Shown one piece after another: positions 7,572 through 13,638 of a stretch of 13,638 nucleotides of DNA (within the stretch, counting starts at the first letter, position 1; each line of letters opens with the position of its first letter). The stretch is from Frankiales bacterium (GTDB taxonomy: Bacteria > Actinomycetota > Actinomycetes > JAFAQI01). The DNA is taken from contig JAFAQI010000162.1 of NCBI GenBank assembly GCA_019246495.1, positions 1 to 13,638 on the forward strand. The letters are read 5' to 3'. The position numbers and the translations under genes were made by a program. A model generated the notes under the pieces. It saw only the letters and a list, made by a program, of their open reading frames with translations, did no database searches and had not been told where the DNA came from.

Positions 7572-8701
7572 GGCCGCGCCCCGGCATAGACCTGCTCGAG
7601 CGCCGGCACGACCGCGGCGTCCCAGTCATAGGCCCGTGCGCGCTCCCGGCAGGCATCCGCTGTGTCGGCCTGCCGGGCGAGGTCGAGCGTCTCGCCGATC
7701 GCGTCGGCGAGCGACGCCGCGTCCGGGCCGCTGCACCGGCCGATGCGGTCGTCGTCGACGATTTCCGCCGGACCGCCGCCATCGGCGCGTACGACGGCCG
7801 GGGTCCCGCTCGCCAGCGACTCGACGACGGTCATGCCGAACGACTCCGCAGTTGATGGAAGTGCGGTCACCCACGCCTTGGCATAAGCCGCACGCAGCTC
7901 CGCATCGGACGCGAGCTTGCACATCGTCACCGCAGCGCGGACCTCCGCCGTCGTCGCCGACAGCAGCGGCGCCGCGTCACCCGGACCGAGCAGCCAGAGC
8001 TGGAGATTCGGCTCGCGGCGCAGCAGCTGGTCGACTGCCGCGAGCAGCAACGGAAGTCCCTTGCGCGACTCCGTGAGGCTGCCCGCATAGAGCACGGTCG
8101 GCCGATCAGCGCGCGCCTTTGCGACCTCGTGCGCGCTCACGTCGACACCGGGCGGGACGACCGCGGCGGTCCTGCCGTAGTCGCGGGCGAGACAGTCCGC
8201 TGCGGCCTTTGACACGCAGACATACGCGCCGATCCGGCGTACGACGGTGGCGTGCGCCGCCCGGTCGGGCCGCGCATCCCGTGACGCCCGGGCCGGAAAC
8301 CCGTGGTCGGTGAACACCGTGCGCGCCGACGAGTGCAGCCGTCCGGCGACGGCGCCGCACCAGGCGGCCGCAGCGCCGTCACCGGTCGACGTGGCATGCC
8401 AGACATCGAATCGGCCGGCAAGAAAGGCGGGTGCGAGGTGACCGAAAGCCTGCGCGCCGAACGCCCGCTCGATCGCGAGGTCGGACCAGGGCGGCGGGAA
8501 GTTGCGGCGCCGCGCGTGGCGCACCGGCAGCCGCTGCACCGGGACGTCGAGCACGCGGTCACGGCCGGGATGGATGCCGGTCGAGAGGATGCGCACGTCG
8601 TGGCCGGCACGCCGCAGCGCCGCCGACAGCTCGTGCGCGTAGCGCTCGCCGCCGCGTCTCACATCGGGCCAGCAGTGCACGGAGGTGAGCACCACCCGCA
8701 T
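7568..8701 (-). CDS. GT4 family (GT-B fold) glycosyltransferase
   Basis: A 377-residue retaining-type glycosyltransferase, first gene of the seven-gene minus-strand operon. The N-terminal Rossmann domain has the donor/acceptor loop RRGGERYAHELSAALRRAGH (15-34) and FDVWHATS (98-105). The C-terminal domain holds VLYAGSLTESRKGLPLLL (203-220) and the family's E-x7-E motif in TAESFGMTVVESLASGTPAV (284-303), Glu286 and Glu294. The ATG at 8701 fits the start of the first beta strand (MRVVLTS). An AAGG lies 8 bases upstream, and a GAGGAG abuts the start codon too closely to be ideal. The long open frame upstream of 8701 has no family resemblance and lies antisense to the fusion gene. The stop overlaps the next gene (GTGA). 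A likely role is adding an early sugar to the glycan; the substrate is unknown. Confidence 0.9.
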   Translation of the reverse strand: MRVVLTSVHCWPDVRRGGERYAHELSAALRRAGHDVRILSTGIHPGRDRVLDVPVQRLPVRHARRRNFPPPWSDLAIERAFGAQAFGHLAPAFLAGRFDVWHATSTGDGAAAAWCGAVAGRLHSSARTVFTDHGFPARASRDARPDRAAHATVVRRIGAYVCVSKAAADCLARDYGRTAAVVPPGVDVSAHEVAKARADRPTVLYAGSLTESRKGLPLLLAAVDQLLRREPNLQLWLLGPGDAAPLLSATTAEVRAAVTMCKLASDAELRAAYAKAWVTALPSTAESFGMTVVESLASGTPAVVRADGGGPAEIVDDDRIGRCSGPDAASLADAIGETLDLARQADTADACRERARAYDWDAAVVPALEQVYAGARP

Positions 8702-8778
8702 CTCCTCGGCCTTGCAACCAGTTGCCAGCGCCCGTGCCACACTCTCACGGCTGTTGAGGCGGCCCGGGGAGGTGGCGC
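8702..8778. promoter_or_regulatory. Divergent promoter region between the minus-strand operon and the GT4-GT2 fusion gene
   Basis: These 77 bases separate two divergent start codons and must carry the start signals for both sides, unless transcription begins within the genes. I cannot pick convincing -35/-10 boxes. A short inverted repeat GCAAC-CA-GTTGC lies at 8714-8725, overlapping the leader of the operon, and could be an operator. It is short enough to be chance. Confidence 0.45.
8766..8772 (+). promoter_or_regulatory. Ribosome binding site of the GT4-GT2 fusion gene
   Basis: GGGGAGG lies six bases before the GTG at 8779. It supports that GTG as the start over later candidates. Confidence 0.75.
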
Positions 8779-10980
8779 GTGCGACGCCCGACCGTGCTGC
8801 ACCACGTGGAGCACTGGGCCCGGCCGAGCGAGGGCTTCGTCGTCGACACGATCCGCTCGACGACCGCCACCCGTGCTGTCGTCGCCGTGCATCGCCGGGT
8901 GCCGGACAGCGCAGCGGCCTGGCCCGGACGCACCTGGGATCTGTCCCGCTCGCGCGGTGCGCTGCCACCCGACAAGTCGCTCGGCGCGCTGCCGGCCGGC
9001 GCCCGCGACGCGCTCTGGTCCCCGGTGCCGGTGTCGGGCGCACTCGCCGCCGTCGCCGTGCTCGAGCGCGCTGCCGTGCTCCATGCGCACTTCGGTTTCG
9101 CCGCGCCATGGGTGTGGCGCGCGGCCCGCCGCCTGGGCCGTCCCTACGCCGTCTCGCTGCACGGCTGGGACGCGCTCGTGACCGTGCACCGCGACCCGCA
9201 TGTCGCCGATGCGGTGCGCAGCGCAGCGCTCGTCGTCGTGCCCAGCCGCTTTCTCGCCGGAGTTGCCGAGGGCTTCGGTGTCGATCCGGAGCTGATCCGC
9301 GTCGTGCCGAGCGGGCTCGACCTCGCGTCGCTGCCGTTTCGGGAACGTACGGCGCCGGCCGGCGTGCCGCTCGTGACGTTCGCCGGGCGGTTCGCGCCGA
9401 AGAAGGGAGTACTCGACGTCGCCGAGGCACTCGCCGTTGTCGCCGCCACCCGTCCGCTGCGGGTGCGCTTCGTCGGGTCCGGGCCGCTGGAGGCCGAGCT
9501 GCGTGCGCTGCTCGCCGCACGCCGTCTCGACGCGGAGATCGTCGACGGCCGGCCCGCCGGTGCGGTGCGGGCAGCGCTCGCCGAGACCGACCTCGCCGTC
9601 ACTGCGAGCCGCACTGCGCCCAACGGCGACGCCGAGTCGCTCGGTCTCGTCAACCTCGAGGCACAGGCCTGTGGGGTGCCGCTCGTCACGACCCGGCACG
9701 GCGGTGTTCCCGAGGCGGTGAGCGCGGACGGCGCGGTGCTCGTCGACGAGCACGGTGATATCCCCACGCAGCTCGCCGCGGCAGTGACGAGGTTGCTCGA
9801 CGCACCCGACCGTTGGGCCGCGATGGGCCGGGCGGGCCGTGCACACGTCGCCGCGAACTTCGAGCTCGGCGCAAGGACCGCCGACCTCGAGGAGCTGTGG
9901 CTCGCTCTCGCGGCCGGGGCGCGAGGCGCGGCTCTTCCCGCCGTACGCGCTGTCCCGCCACCGCCCGCGAGGACCGCGGTCGTGCTCGTCACGCACAACC
10001 GCCGCGAGCTGGTCGACCGCGCGCTCGACGCCATCGCCGCCCAGACGCGAGCGCCGGACGAGGTCGTCGTCGTCGACAACGGATCGACGGACGGCACCGC
10101 CGAGCTGCTCGCCCGACGCAGCGACTCACAGTCACCCATGGGTCTGAAAGTGTTGTCTCGCAACGAAAACCGGCCGGTCGCGGAGAGCCGGAACCTCGCC
10201 GCGGCTGCCACGTCAGCTGACGTGATCGCGTTCACCGACGACGACTGCCGACCGCGGCCGACGTGGCTCGAGGCGTTGCTGGCCGGTCGCCGCGAGGGGG
10301 TCGGCCTCGTGCAGGGACGCACCGGTGCTGACCCCGCGCAACCGTTGCGACCGCTGTCGCGCACGCAGTGGACACCGGCGGAGTTCGGTCTTTATGAGAC
10401 GTGCAACATCGCCTACGAGCGATCGGCCTTGCAGAGTGCACCGCCGTCGCAAGGTGACGGGCCGTTCGATCTTGCATTCGCGGAAAACATCGCGACAGCC
10501 GTCGGCGAGCGCTGGGGTCACCTGCCGTTCGGCGAGGACACCGAGCTCGGCTGGCGGGTGAAGTCGCGCGGTGTCGCGAGCCGGTTCGCGGTGCACGCCG
10601 TCGTCGACCACGAGGTCTGGCCGCCCGACCCGTCGTTGCTGCGGCGCCGCGCAGCGCTCGCGGCCGGTTTTCCCGCGCTGGTCCGTCGCGTGCCCGAGCT
10701 TCGCGAGACGTTCCTGTGGCATCGCGTGGTGCTCGGCCGGCATCGTGCGCTGTTCTGGCTCGCGGTCGGCGGTGTCGCCGCGGCCGGCGGTGCGCGCACG
10801 CCGTGGCCCGCTGTCGCTGTCGCGCCCTACGCCGTCGACCTCGTCGGTGGCCTGCGCGCACTCGCCCGGCCGGGTCGCCGCGCCCGGATCGCCGCCGCGC
10901 CGGTGATCCTTGCGAAGGACCTGCTCGAGACCGCCGCGCTGCTCCGCGGCAGCGTGCGCGCCCGCCGTTTCGTTGTGTAG
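8779..10980 (+). CDS. Bifunctional glycosyltransferase: GT4 domain fused to GT2 domain
   Basis: A 733-residue protein of two complete glycosyltransferase units. Residues 1 to about 380 are a GT-B/GT4 domain: HAHFGFAAPW (102-111), SLHGWD (126-131), VPSGLDL (176-182), TFAGRFAPKKG (200-210) and the E-x7-E pair Glu286/Glu294 in DAESLGLVNLE. After a Pro/Ala linker (about 381-398), residues 399-733 are a GT-A/GT2 domain: VVLVTHNRRELVDRALDAIA (401-420), VVVDNGSTDGT (430-440), FTDDDC (485-490) and FGEDTELGWR (584-593). A stretch of about 25-30 residues before the GEDT motif (around 552-580) is longer than in the neighbouring GT2s. Hydrophobic helices (about 656-690) precede the tail GSVRARRFVV. The GTG start has a good ribosome binding site. 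The fusion implies two successive transfers by one polypeptide. The gene converges on the next GT2 with 8 bases between stops. Confidence 0.9.
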   Translation: MRRPTVLHHVEHWARPSEGFVVDTIRSTTATRAVVAVHRRVPDSAAAWPGRTWDLSRSRGALPPDKSLGALPAGARDALWSPVPVSGALAAVAVLERAAVLHAHFGFAAPWVWRAARRLGRPYAVSLHGWDALVTVHRDPHVADAVRSAALVVVPSRFLAGVAEGFGVDPELIRVVPSGLDLASLPFRERTAPAGVPLVTFAGRFAPKKGVLDVAEALAVVAATRPLRVRFVGSGPLEAELRALLAARRLDAEIVDGRPAGAVRAALAETDLAVTASRTAPNGDAESLGLVNLEAQACGVPLVTTRHGGVPEAVSADGAVLVDEHGDIPTQLAAAVTRLLDAPDRWAAMGRAGRAHVAANFELGARTADLEELWLALAAGARGAALPAVRAVPPPPARTAVVLVTHNRRELVDRALDAIAAQTRAPDEVVVVDNGSTDGTAELLARRSDSQSPMGLKVLSRNENRPVAESRNLAAAATSADVIAFTDDDCRPRPTWLEALLAGRREGVGLVQGRTGADPAQPLRPLSRTQWTPAEFGLYETCNIAYERSALQSAPPSQGDGPFDLAFAENIATAVGERWGHLPFGEDTELGWRVKSRGVASRFAVHAVVDHEVWPPDPSLLRRRAALAAGFPALVRRVPELRETFLWHRVVLGRHRALFWLAVGGVAAAGGARTPWPAVAVAPYAVDLVGGLRALARPGRRARIAAAPVILAKDLLETAALLRGSVRARRFVV

Positions 10981-10988
10981 GAGGCGGC

Positions 10989-11900
10989 TCAGACGAAGTG
11001 GCCGTCGACCACCGACGCGCGAATGCCGCGGGTGAAGCCGACGACGAACCCGCGGATCCGGTTGAGGTCGACGACCGTGGCTCGCCAGCGCAGCCGCCAG
11101 ACGTGCTCCCACAACGTGACGACACCCCACGACCACAAGTTCTCGGCGGCCACGACCCTGAGCCGTTGCCGGTCGGTGCGCAGCAGCTTGGCCATCCGCG
11201 CGCCGGCGCCGACGCCATAGCCGTAGTGCAGCCGGATGACCTCACCCGTGCCGCGCCACGACTCGTGCCACGCCCGCGCGCTCGGTTCGAAGCGTCCAGT
11301 CCGGCCGATCGCAAAGATGCGGTCGAACAGGTCGACCTCCGGCGACGCGCGGAATCGCGAGCCGGCCCCCATCGACTCGTCGAACCCGCGGATCTTCTCG
11401 AGCACGTCCCGGCGTACGGCGAGACTCGCGCTGTGGCCGAGCACACCTCGGGTCGTCGAGTCGAGCACGACGGGTTGCTCGTCAGTCTTGAGTGCGACGG
11501 TGAAGCGCGCGTCGGGCTCGCCCATCGCGCCGATCCACCCGGTGACGAATGCCGCCTCCGGGTGTGTCGCGAAGCATTCGACGAAGGCGTCCGCCCAGGC
11601 CGGGTCGACGGTCACGTCGTCGTCGGTAAACAGCACGATGTCGTGCTGCACGGTGCGCCAGCCCGCGTTGCGGGCGCGATCCACCCCGGGAAGCTCGCAC
11701 CGCACGAGCCGGGCGCCGTGTCGCTGCGCTGCGGCCGCGACGGCGTCGGCGGCGATCGACGCCGAGTCCACCACGACGAGCTCGTCACCGTCGCGCAACG
11801 CGCCGCGCAACGAGCCGAGGCAGCGGTCGAGCTTCTCCGGCCGATCACGGCTCGGCACGATGACCGCGACAGGAGGTCGGCCAATCGCGTCGAATGACAC
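10989..11900 (-). CDS. GT2 family glycosyltransferase (divergent member)
   Basis: A 303-residue GT-A enzyme transcribed opposite to its neighbours. Motifs are PPVAVIVPSRDRPEKLDRCL (9-28), LVVVDSAS (41-48), GVDRARNAGWR (72-82), metal-binding DDD in LFTDDDVTVDPAWADAF (90-106) and GFDESMGAGSRFRASPEVDL (172-191). In the last, SPEVDL stands where the other GT2s of the window have GEDT, keeping Glu188 and Asp190. WHESWRGTGE (211-220) follows. It lacks the strongly hydrophobic C-terminal part and the G-S-x-R-x-R tail of the other three GT2 domains, so it is from a different subgroup and may be soluble or peripheral. GTG at 11900 begins the first strand; the upstream sequence holds a GAAAGGG eight bases before it. 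Substrates are unknown. Confidence 0.9.
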   Translation of the reverse strand: MSFDAIGRPPVAVIVPSRDRPEKLDRCLGSLRGALRDGDELVVVDSASIAADAVAAAAQRHGARLVRCELPGVDRARNAGWRTVQHDIVLFTDDDVTVDPAWADAFVECFATHPEAAFVTGWIGAMGEPDARFTVALKTDEQPVVLDSTTRGVLGHSASLAVRRDVLEKIRGFDESMGAGSRFRASPEVDLFDRIFAIGRTGRFEPSARAWHESWRGTGEVIRLHYGYGVGAGARMAKLLRTDRQRLRVVAAENLWSWGVVTLWEHVWRLRWRATVVDLNRIRGFVVGFTRGIRASVVDGHFV

Positions 11901-12015
11901 GGAAACCGCCCTTTCTCAAGGCCAGGCCCGCGGGCGGGGCGCTGCTAGCGTCGTACCAAACCTCTCACGGGGTGGGCCCGGCTCGCGGAACTGTTGCGGA
12001 TGAGGTGAGGGTGCC
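11901..12015. promoter_or_regulatory. Divergent intergenic region between GT2 and the Wzz-like gene
   Basis: These 115 bases lie between divergent start codons and should hold promoters for both. A TAnnnT-type -10 candidate (TAGCGT, 11946-11951) preceded by TGC is present on the plus strand, without a clear -35 box. GAGGTGAGGG at 12002-12011 is the ribosome binding site for the ATG at 12016. No strong inverted repeat was seen. Confidence 0.4.
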
Positions 12016-12951
12016 ATGGCTGAGGGCGACGCGTCGGAGGCGACGCCACGTCCGACGCGCCGTCGTGCGACCACCACCCGCAAGGCCACCTCGGCGACGG
12101 CCACGACCCGGCTGCGCCGCCCGGTGGCCTCCGCGGACGTCGACGACGCGGCTGCCTCCGGCACGACGCGGGGCTCTGCAGGCGAATACGGGGCGGTGGA
12201 GAACGGCCAGGTGGAGTCGACGCCCTACGTCGAGACTCCGCCGGCAGCCGCCGCGGTGCCTCCGCCGCCGACGGCGGCCGCGCCACCTCCGCTTGCGCCG
12301 CTGGTCGGCCAGCCCGCCCGCAGCGTCGCGCCGGAGAGCTCGCCGGTGCGCCGGGCGATTGGCTCGCCGGCGCTGATCCTCGCGATCATCGCGCTCGTCA
12401 TCGGCATCCTCGCCGGCGGCTTCACGGCCTACTACGAATACACGCGGCCGGCGACCTATCGCAGCTCTGCGGTGATGCTCATCGACCAGCCCGCGACGCT
12501 CAGCGCGAGTGCGGACGTCGGCGTCGTCACCAAGCTGTCGCAGCTGCGCATCAAGTACGTCGGCATCGTGAAGACGCAGGTCTTTGCGCAGCCCGTCGCC
12601 GACCAGACCGGGTTGCCGGTCGGCCTCGTCCTGCACTCGCTGACCGCAACGGCCGACCCGACGTCCCTGCTGGTGCTCATCAGCTCGACGACGAAGGACC
12701 CGGCGCAGGCGCACACGATCGCCGAGGCCGCGGCCAACGAGCTGACCACCTACGTCAAGACCGAGCAGGACGCGGCCGGCATCCCGCAGCGGCGGCAGAT
12801 CACGTTCTCGACCGCGACACCCGCGACCAACGCCGTACGCGTCACTCCCGACCGTTCGCGCGCGAAGCTGGTCGGGTTGTTCGTGTTCATCGCCATCACG
12901 CTCGTCGGTTTCCTGGGTGCGGATCTGCTGCGGCGGCGTCGCCGAGGCTGA
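12016..12951 (+). CDS. Wzz-like polysaccharide co-polymerase / chain-length determinant family membrane protein
   Basis: A 311-residue protein with two membrane helices at about 118-138 and 284-305 framing a region of about 145 residues, the topology of Wzz-type co-polymerases. The segment just after helix 1, YYEYTRPATYRSSAVMLI (139-156), has the typical pattern of this family, and a proline-containing stretch (ATPATNAVRVTPDRSRAKL, 267-285) precedes helix 2. The framed domain is short and lacks a long coiled coil. The first 117 residues are a disordered cytoplasmic tail, first Thr/Arg/Ala-rich, then Pro/Ala-rich, and unlike classical Wzz. There is no kinase domain: the protein ends in a run of Arg six residues after helix 2. 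It probably regulates chain length or assembly of a polymer, together with the Wzy/WaaL-like protein that begins three bases after its stop. ATG 12016 has a clear ribosome binding site. Confidence 0.78.
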   Translation: MAEGDASEATPRPTRRRATTTRKATSATATTRLRRPVASADVDDAAASGTTRGSAGEYGAVENGQVESTPYVETPPAAAAVPPPPTAAAPPPLAPLVGQPARSVAPESSPVRRAIGSPALILAIIALVIGILAGGFTAYYEYTRPATYRSSAVMLIDQPATLSASADVGVVTKLSQLRIKYVGIVKTQVFAQPVADQTGLPVGLVLHSLTATADPTSLLVLISSTTKDPAQAHTIAEAAANELTTYVKTEQDAAGIPQRRQITFSTATPATNAVRVTPDRSRAKLVGLFVFIAITLVGFLGADLLRRRRRG

Positions 12952-12954
12952 TCC

Positions 12955-13638
12955 GTGCCTAGTGCCGTCCTCGACCTGCTGGCCGTGCTGGCCGTGGTGG
13001 CCGTGCTGCGCGCCCGGCCTTCGGTGGCGCTGACGGTCCTTGTCGTCGAGATGGTGGCGTTTCCGCCTACGCTCGTCGTGCCGCACACGCACACGCAGTA
13101 CGCGACGCTCACTCACGTCCTCGGCCTGGCCGGCGCCGTCCGGCTCGTGAGCATGCGCGTGGACCGCACCGCGGTTCGCGGCATGATGCGGCGCACGCCG
13201 GTGCACGTCGCGCTGATCCTCTTCATCCTCGCGGTGTTCACGTTCGGCGTCGCGTTCAGCTCGCAGGCGAGCGGCCTCGGCTCCGCAAACGTGCGGCTGG
13301 CCGGGCTGCTCGAGCAGCTGGCCTTCTTCATCGTGTGCATGGCCCTCGTGCGGGTCATCGGCAACATCGACGCCGCGCTGCGGGCGCTCGCAGCTGCGGC
13401 CGTGATCGCTGCGGCCATCGCCATCATCGAGCACATCACGCTCGGCTCGTGGGGGCACTGGCTGTTCGAGCACGCGACGCAGAACCGCTTCACCAACGCC
13501 TCCCACCAGCTGGCGCTGCGCGGCGACACCCGGCGGGTGAAGGCCGGCTCGGACTTCGCGTTGGAGTTCGGCTGGGTGATGGTTGTGCTGCTGCCCGCTG
13601 TGGTCGTCACGTCGTTGCGGCACAAGTGGTCGCAGGTG
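12955..13638 (+). CDS. Polytopic membrane protein, O-antigen polymerase/ligase (Wzy/WaaL)-like, 3' partial
   Basis: From GTG at 12955 the frame is open for 228 codons to the window edge with no stop, so the C-terminus is missing. GAGG lies seven bases before the GTG, and only three bases separate it from the Wzz-like stop, so the two genes are surely co-transcribed. Hydrophobic segments occur at about residues 4-19, 22-42, 50-66, 83-101, 116-134, 140-158 and 203-220. Between the last two, a polar stretch (HATQNRFTNASHQLALRGDTRRVKAGSD, split 173-192 and 193-200) is followed by FALEFGWVMVVLLP. The pattern of an Arg-rich loop followed by a small-residue helix is seen in O-antigen ligase/polymerase proteins. 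The essential periplasmic loop of that family would lie beyond the window, so polymerase and ligase cannot be told apart. Confidence 0.75.
   Translation, partial: MPSAVLDLLAVLAVVAVLRARPSVALTVLVVEMVAFPPTLVVPHTHTQYATLTHVLGLAGAVRLVSMRVDRTAVRGMMRRTPVHVALILFILAVFTFGVAFSSQASGLGSANVRLAGLLEQLAFFIVCMALVRVIGNIDAALRALAAAAVIAAAIAIIEHITLGSWGHWLFEHATQNRFTNASHQLALRGDTRRVKAGSDFALEFGWVMVVLLPAVVVTSLRHKWSQV

Larger units (their letters stand above)
1346..8701 (-). other. Seven-gene overlapping operon for glycan assembly, sulfation and ABC export
   Basis: Seven minus-strand genes follow without a gap: GT4, GT2, GT2, SGNH, sulfotransferase, permease, ATPase. The junctions at 7568-7571, 6618-6621, 5695-5698 and 4862-4865 are GTGA overlaps, 3498-3501 is ATGA and 2644 is TGATG. 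No internal promoter space exists, so one transcript from the 8702-8778 region with coupled translation is the simplest reading. Grouping as an operon is inferred from this layout. Confidence 0.85.

Noticed and set aside
8702..9520. N-terminal extension of the minus-strand GT4 frame
   Set aside because: Arg-rich shadow of the fusion gene on the other strand. The first GT4 beta strand begins directly at the ATG at 8701.
8659..9996. Minus-strand open frame of about 445 codons opposite the fusion gene
   Set aside because: Charged low-complexity translation with no motif; the plus strand encodes an intact GT4 domain.
10978..10991. Possible terminator between the fusion gene and the convergent GT2
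   Set aside because: Only eight bases lie between the stops and no hairpin with a T-run is visible.
11965..13623. Minus-strand open frame of about 550 codons opposite the Wzz-like and Wzy/WaaL-like genes
   Set aside because: Its translation is Arg/Asp/His-rich shadow sequence. The plus strand has clear membrane helices, ribosome binding sites and a three-base gene junction.
1..13638. RNA genes, CRISPR arrays, insertion sequences, attachment sites
   Set aside because: I looked for cloverleaf-like tRNA patterns, regularly spaced repeats, transposase motifs and flanking inverted repeats and saw none; coding genes account for nearly the whole window.

Overview
The window is about 13.6 kb of very GC-rich DNA with strongly G/C-biased third codon positions, many GTG starts and almost no intergenic space. 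This suggests a high-GC actinobacterium (Actinomycetota), but nothing in the sequence fixes the genus. The content is a surface or extracellular polysaccharide locus: glycosyltransferases, a sulfotransferase, an SGNH-type hydrolase, an ABC glycan exporter, a chain-length-determinant-like protein, the start of an O-antigen polymerase/ligase-like protein and a secreted-type glycoside hydrolase.

Layout. (1) Bases 1-1344 (+): 3' part of a gene with a carbohydrate-binding-like beta domain followed by a GH5 catalytic domain; its 5' end lies outside the window. (2) Bases 1346-8701 (-): a seven-gene operon read from right to left: GT4 glycosyltransferase, GT2, GT2, SGNH hydrolase, sulfotransferase, ABC-2 permease (Wzm-like), ABC ATPase with a C-terminal Wzt-like domain. 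All six junctions overlap, five by 4 bases (GTGA or ATGA) and the last by 1 base, so translational coupling is likely. (3) Bases 8779-10980 (+): a 733-residue fusion of a GT4 and a GT2 glycosyltransferase, divergent from the operon across 77 bp. (4) Bases 10989-11900 (-): another GT2, convergent with the fusion gene. (5) Bases 12016-12951 (+): a Wzz-like membrane protein with a long disordered cytoplasmic N-terminus, divergent from the preceding GT2. Three bases after it, from 12955 (+), comes a polytopic Wzy/WaaL-like protein that runs off the window.

Working model (inference): the GT2 and GT4 enzymes build a glycan on a lipid carrier at the inner face of the membrane. The sulfotransferase, and possibly the SGNH protein, decorate it. 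The Wzt-like ATPase, through its C-terminal glycan-binding domain, and the permease export it. The Wzz-like and Wzy/WaaL-like proteins on the right may control chain length, polymerisation or ligation of the same or a second polymer, and the GH5 enzyme may trim or degrade it outside the cell.

The most notable points are a sulfotransferase placed directly upstream of a Wzm/Wzt-type exporter and carrying an extra C-terminal NTF2/SnoaL-like domain, the two-GT fusion, and an exactly spaced C-terminal tail motif shared by three of the GT2 domains. I saw no RNA genes, insertion sequences, CRISPR arrays, attachment sites or convincing intrinsic terminators. No gap between genes exceeds 300 bases.
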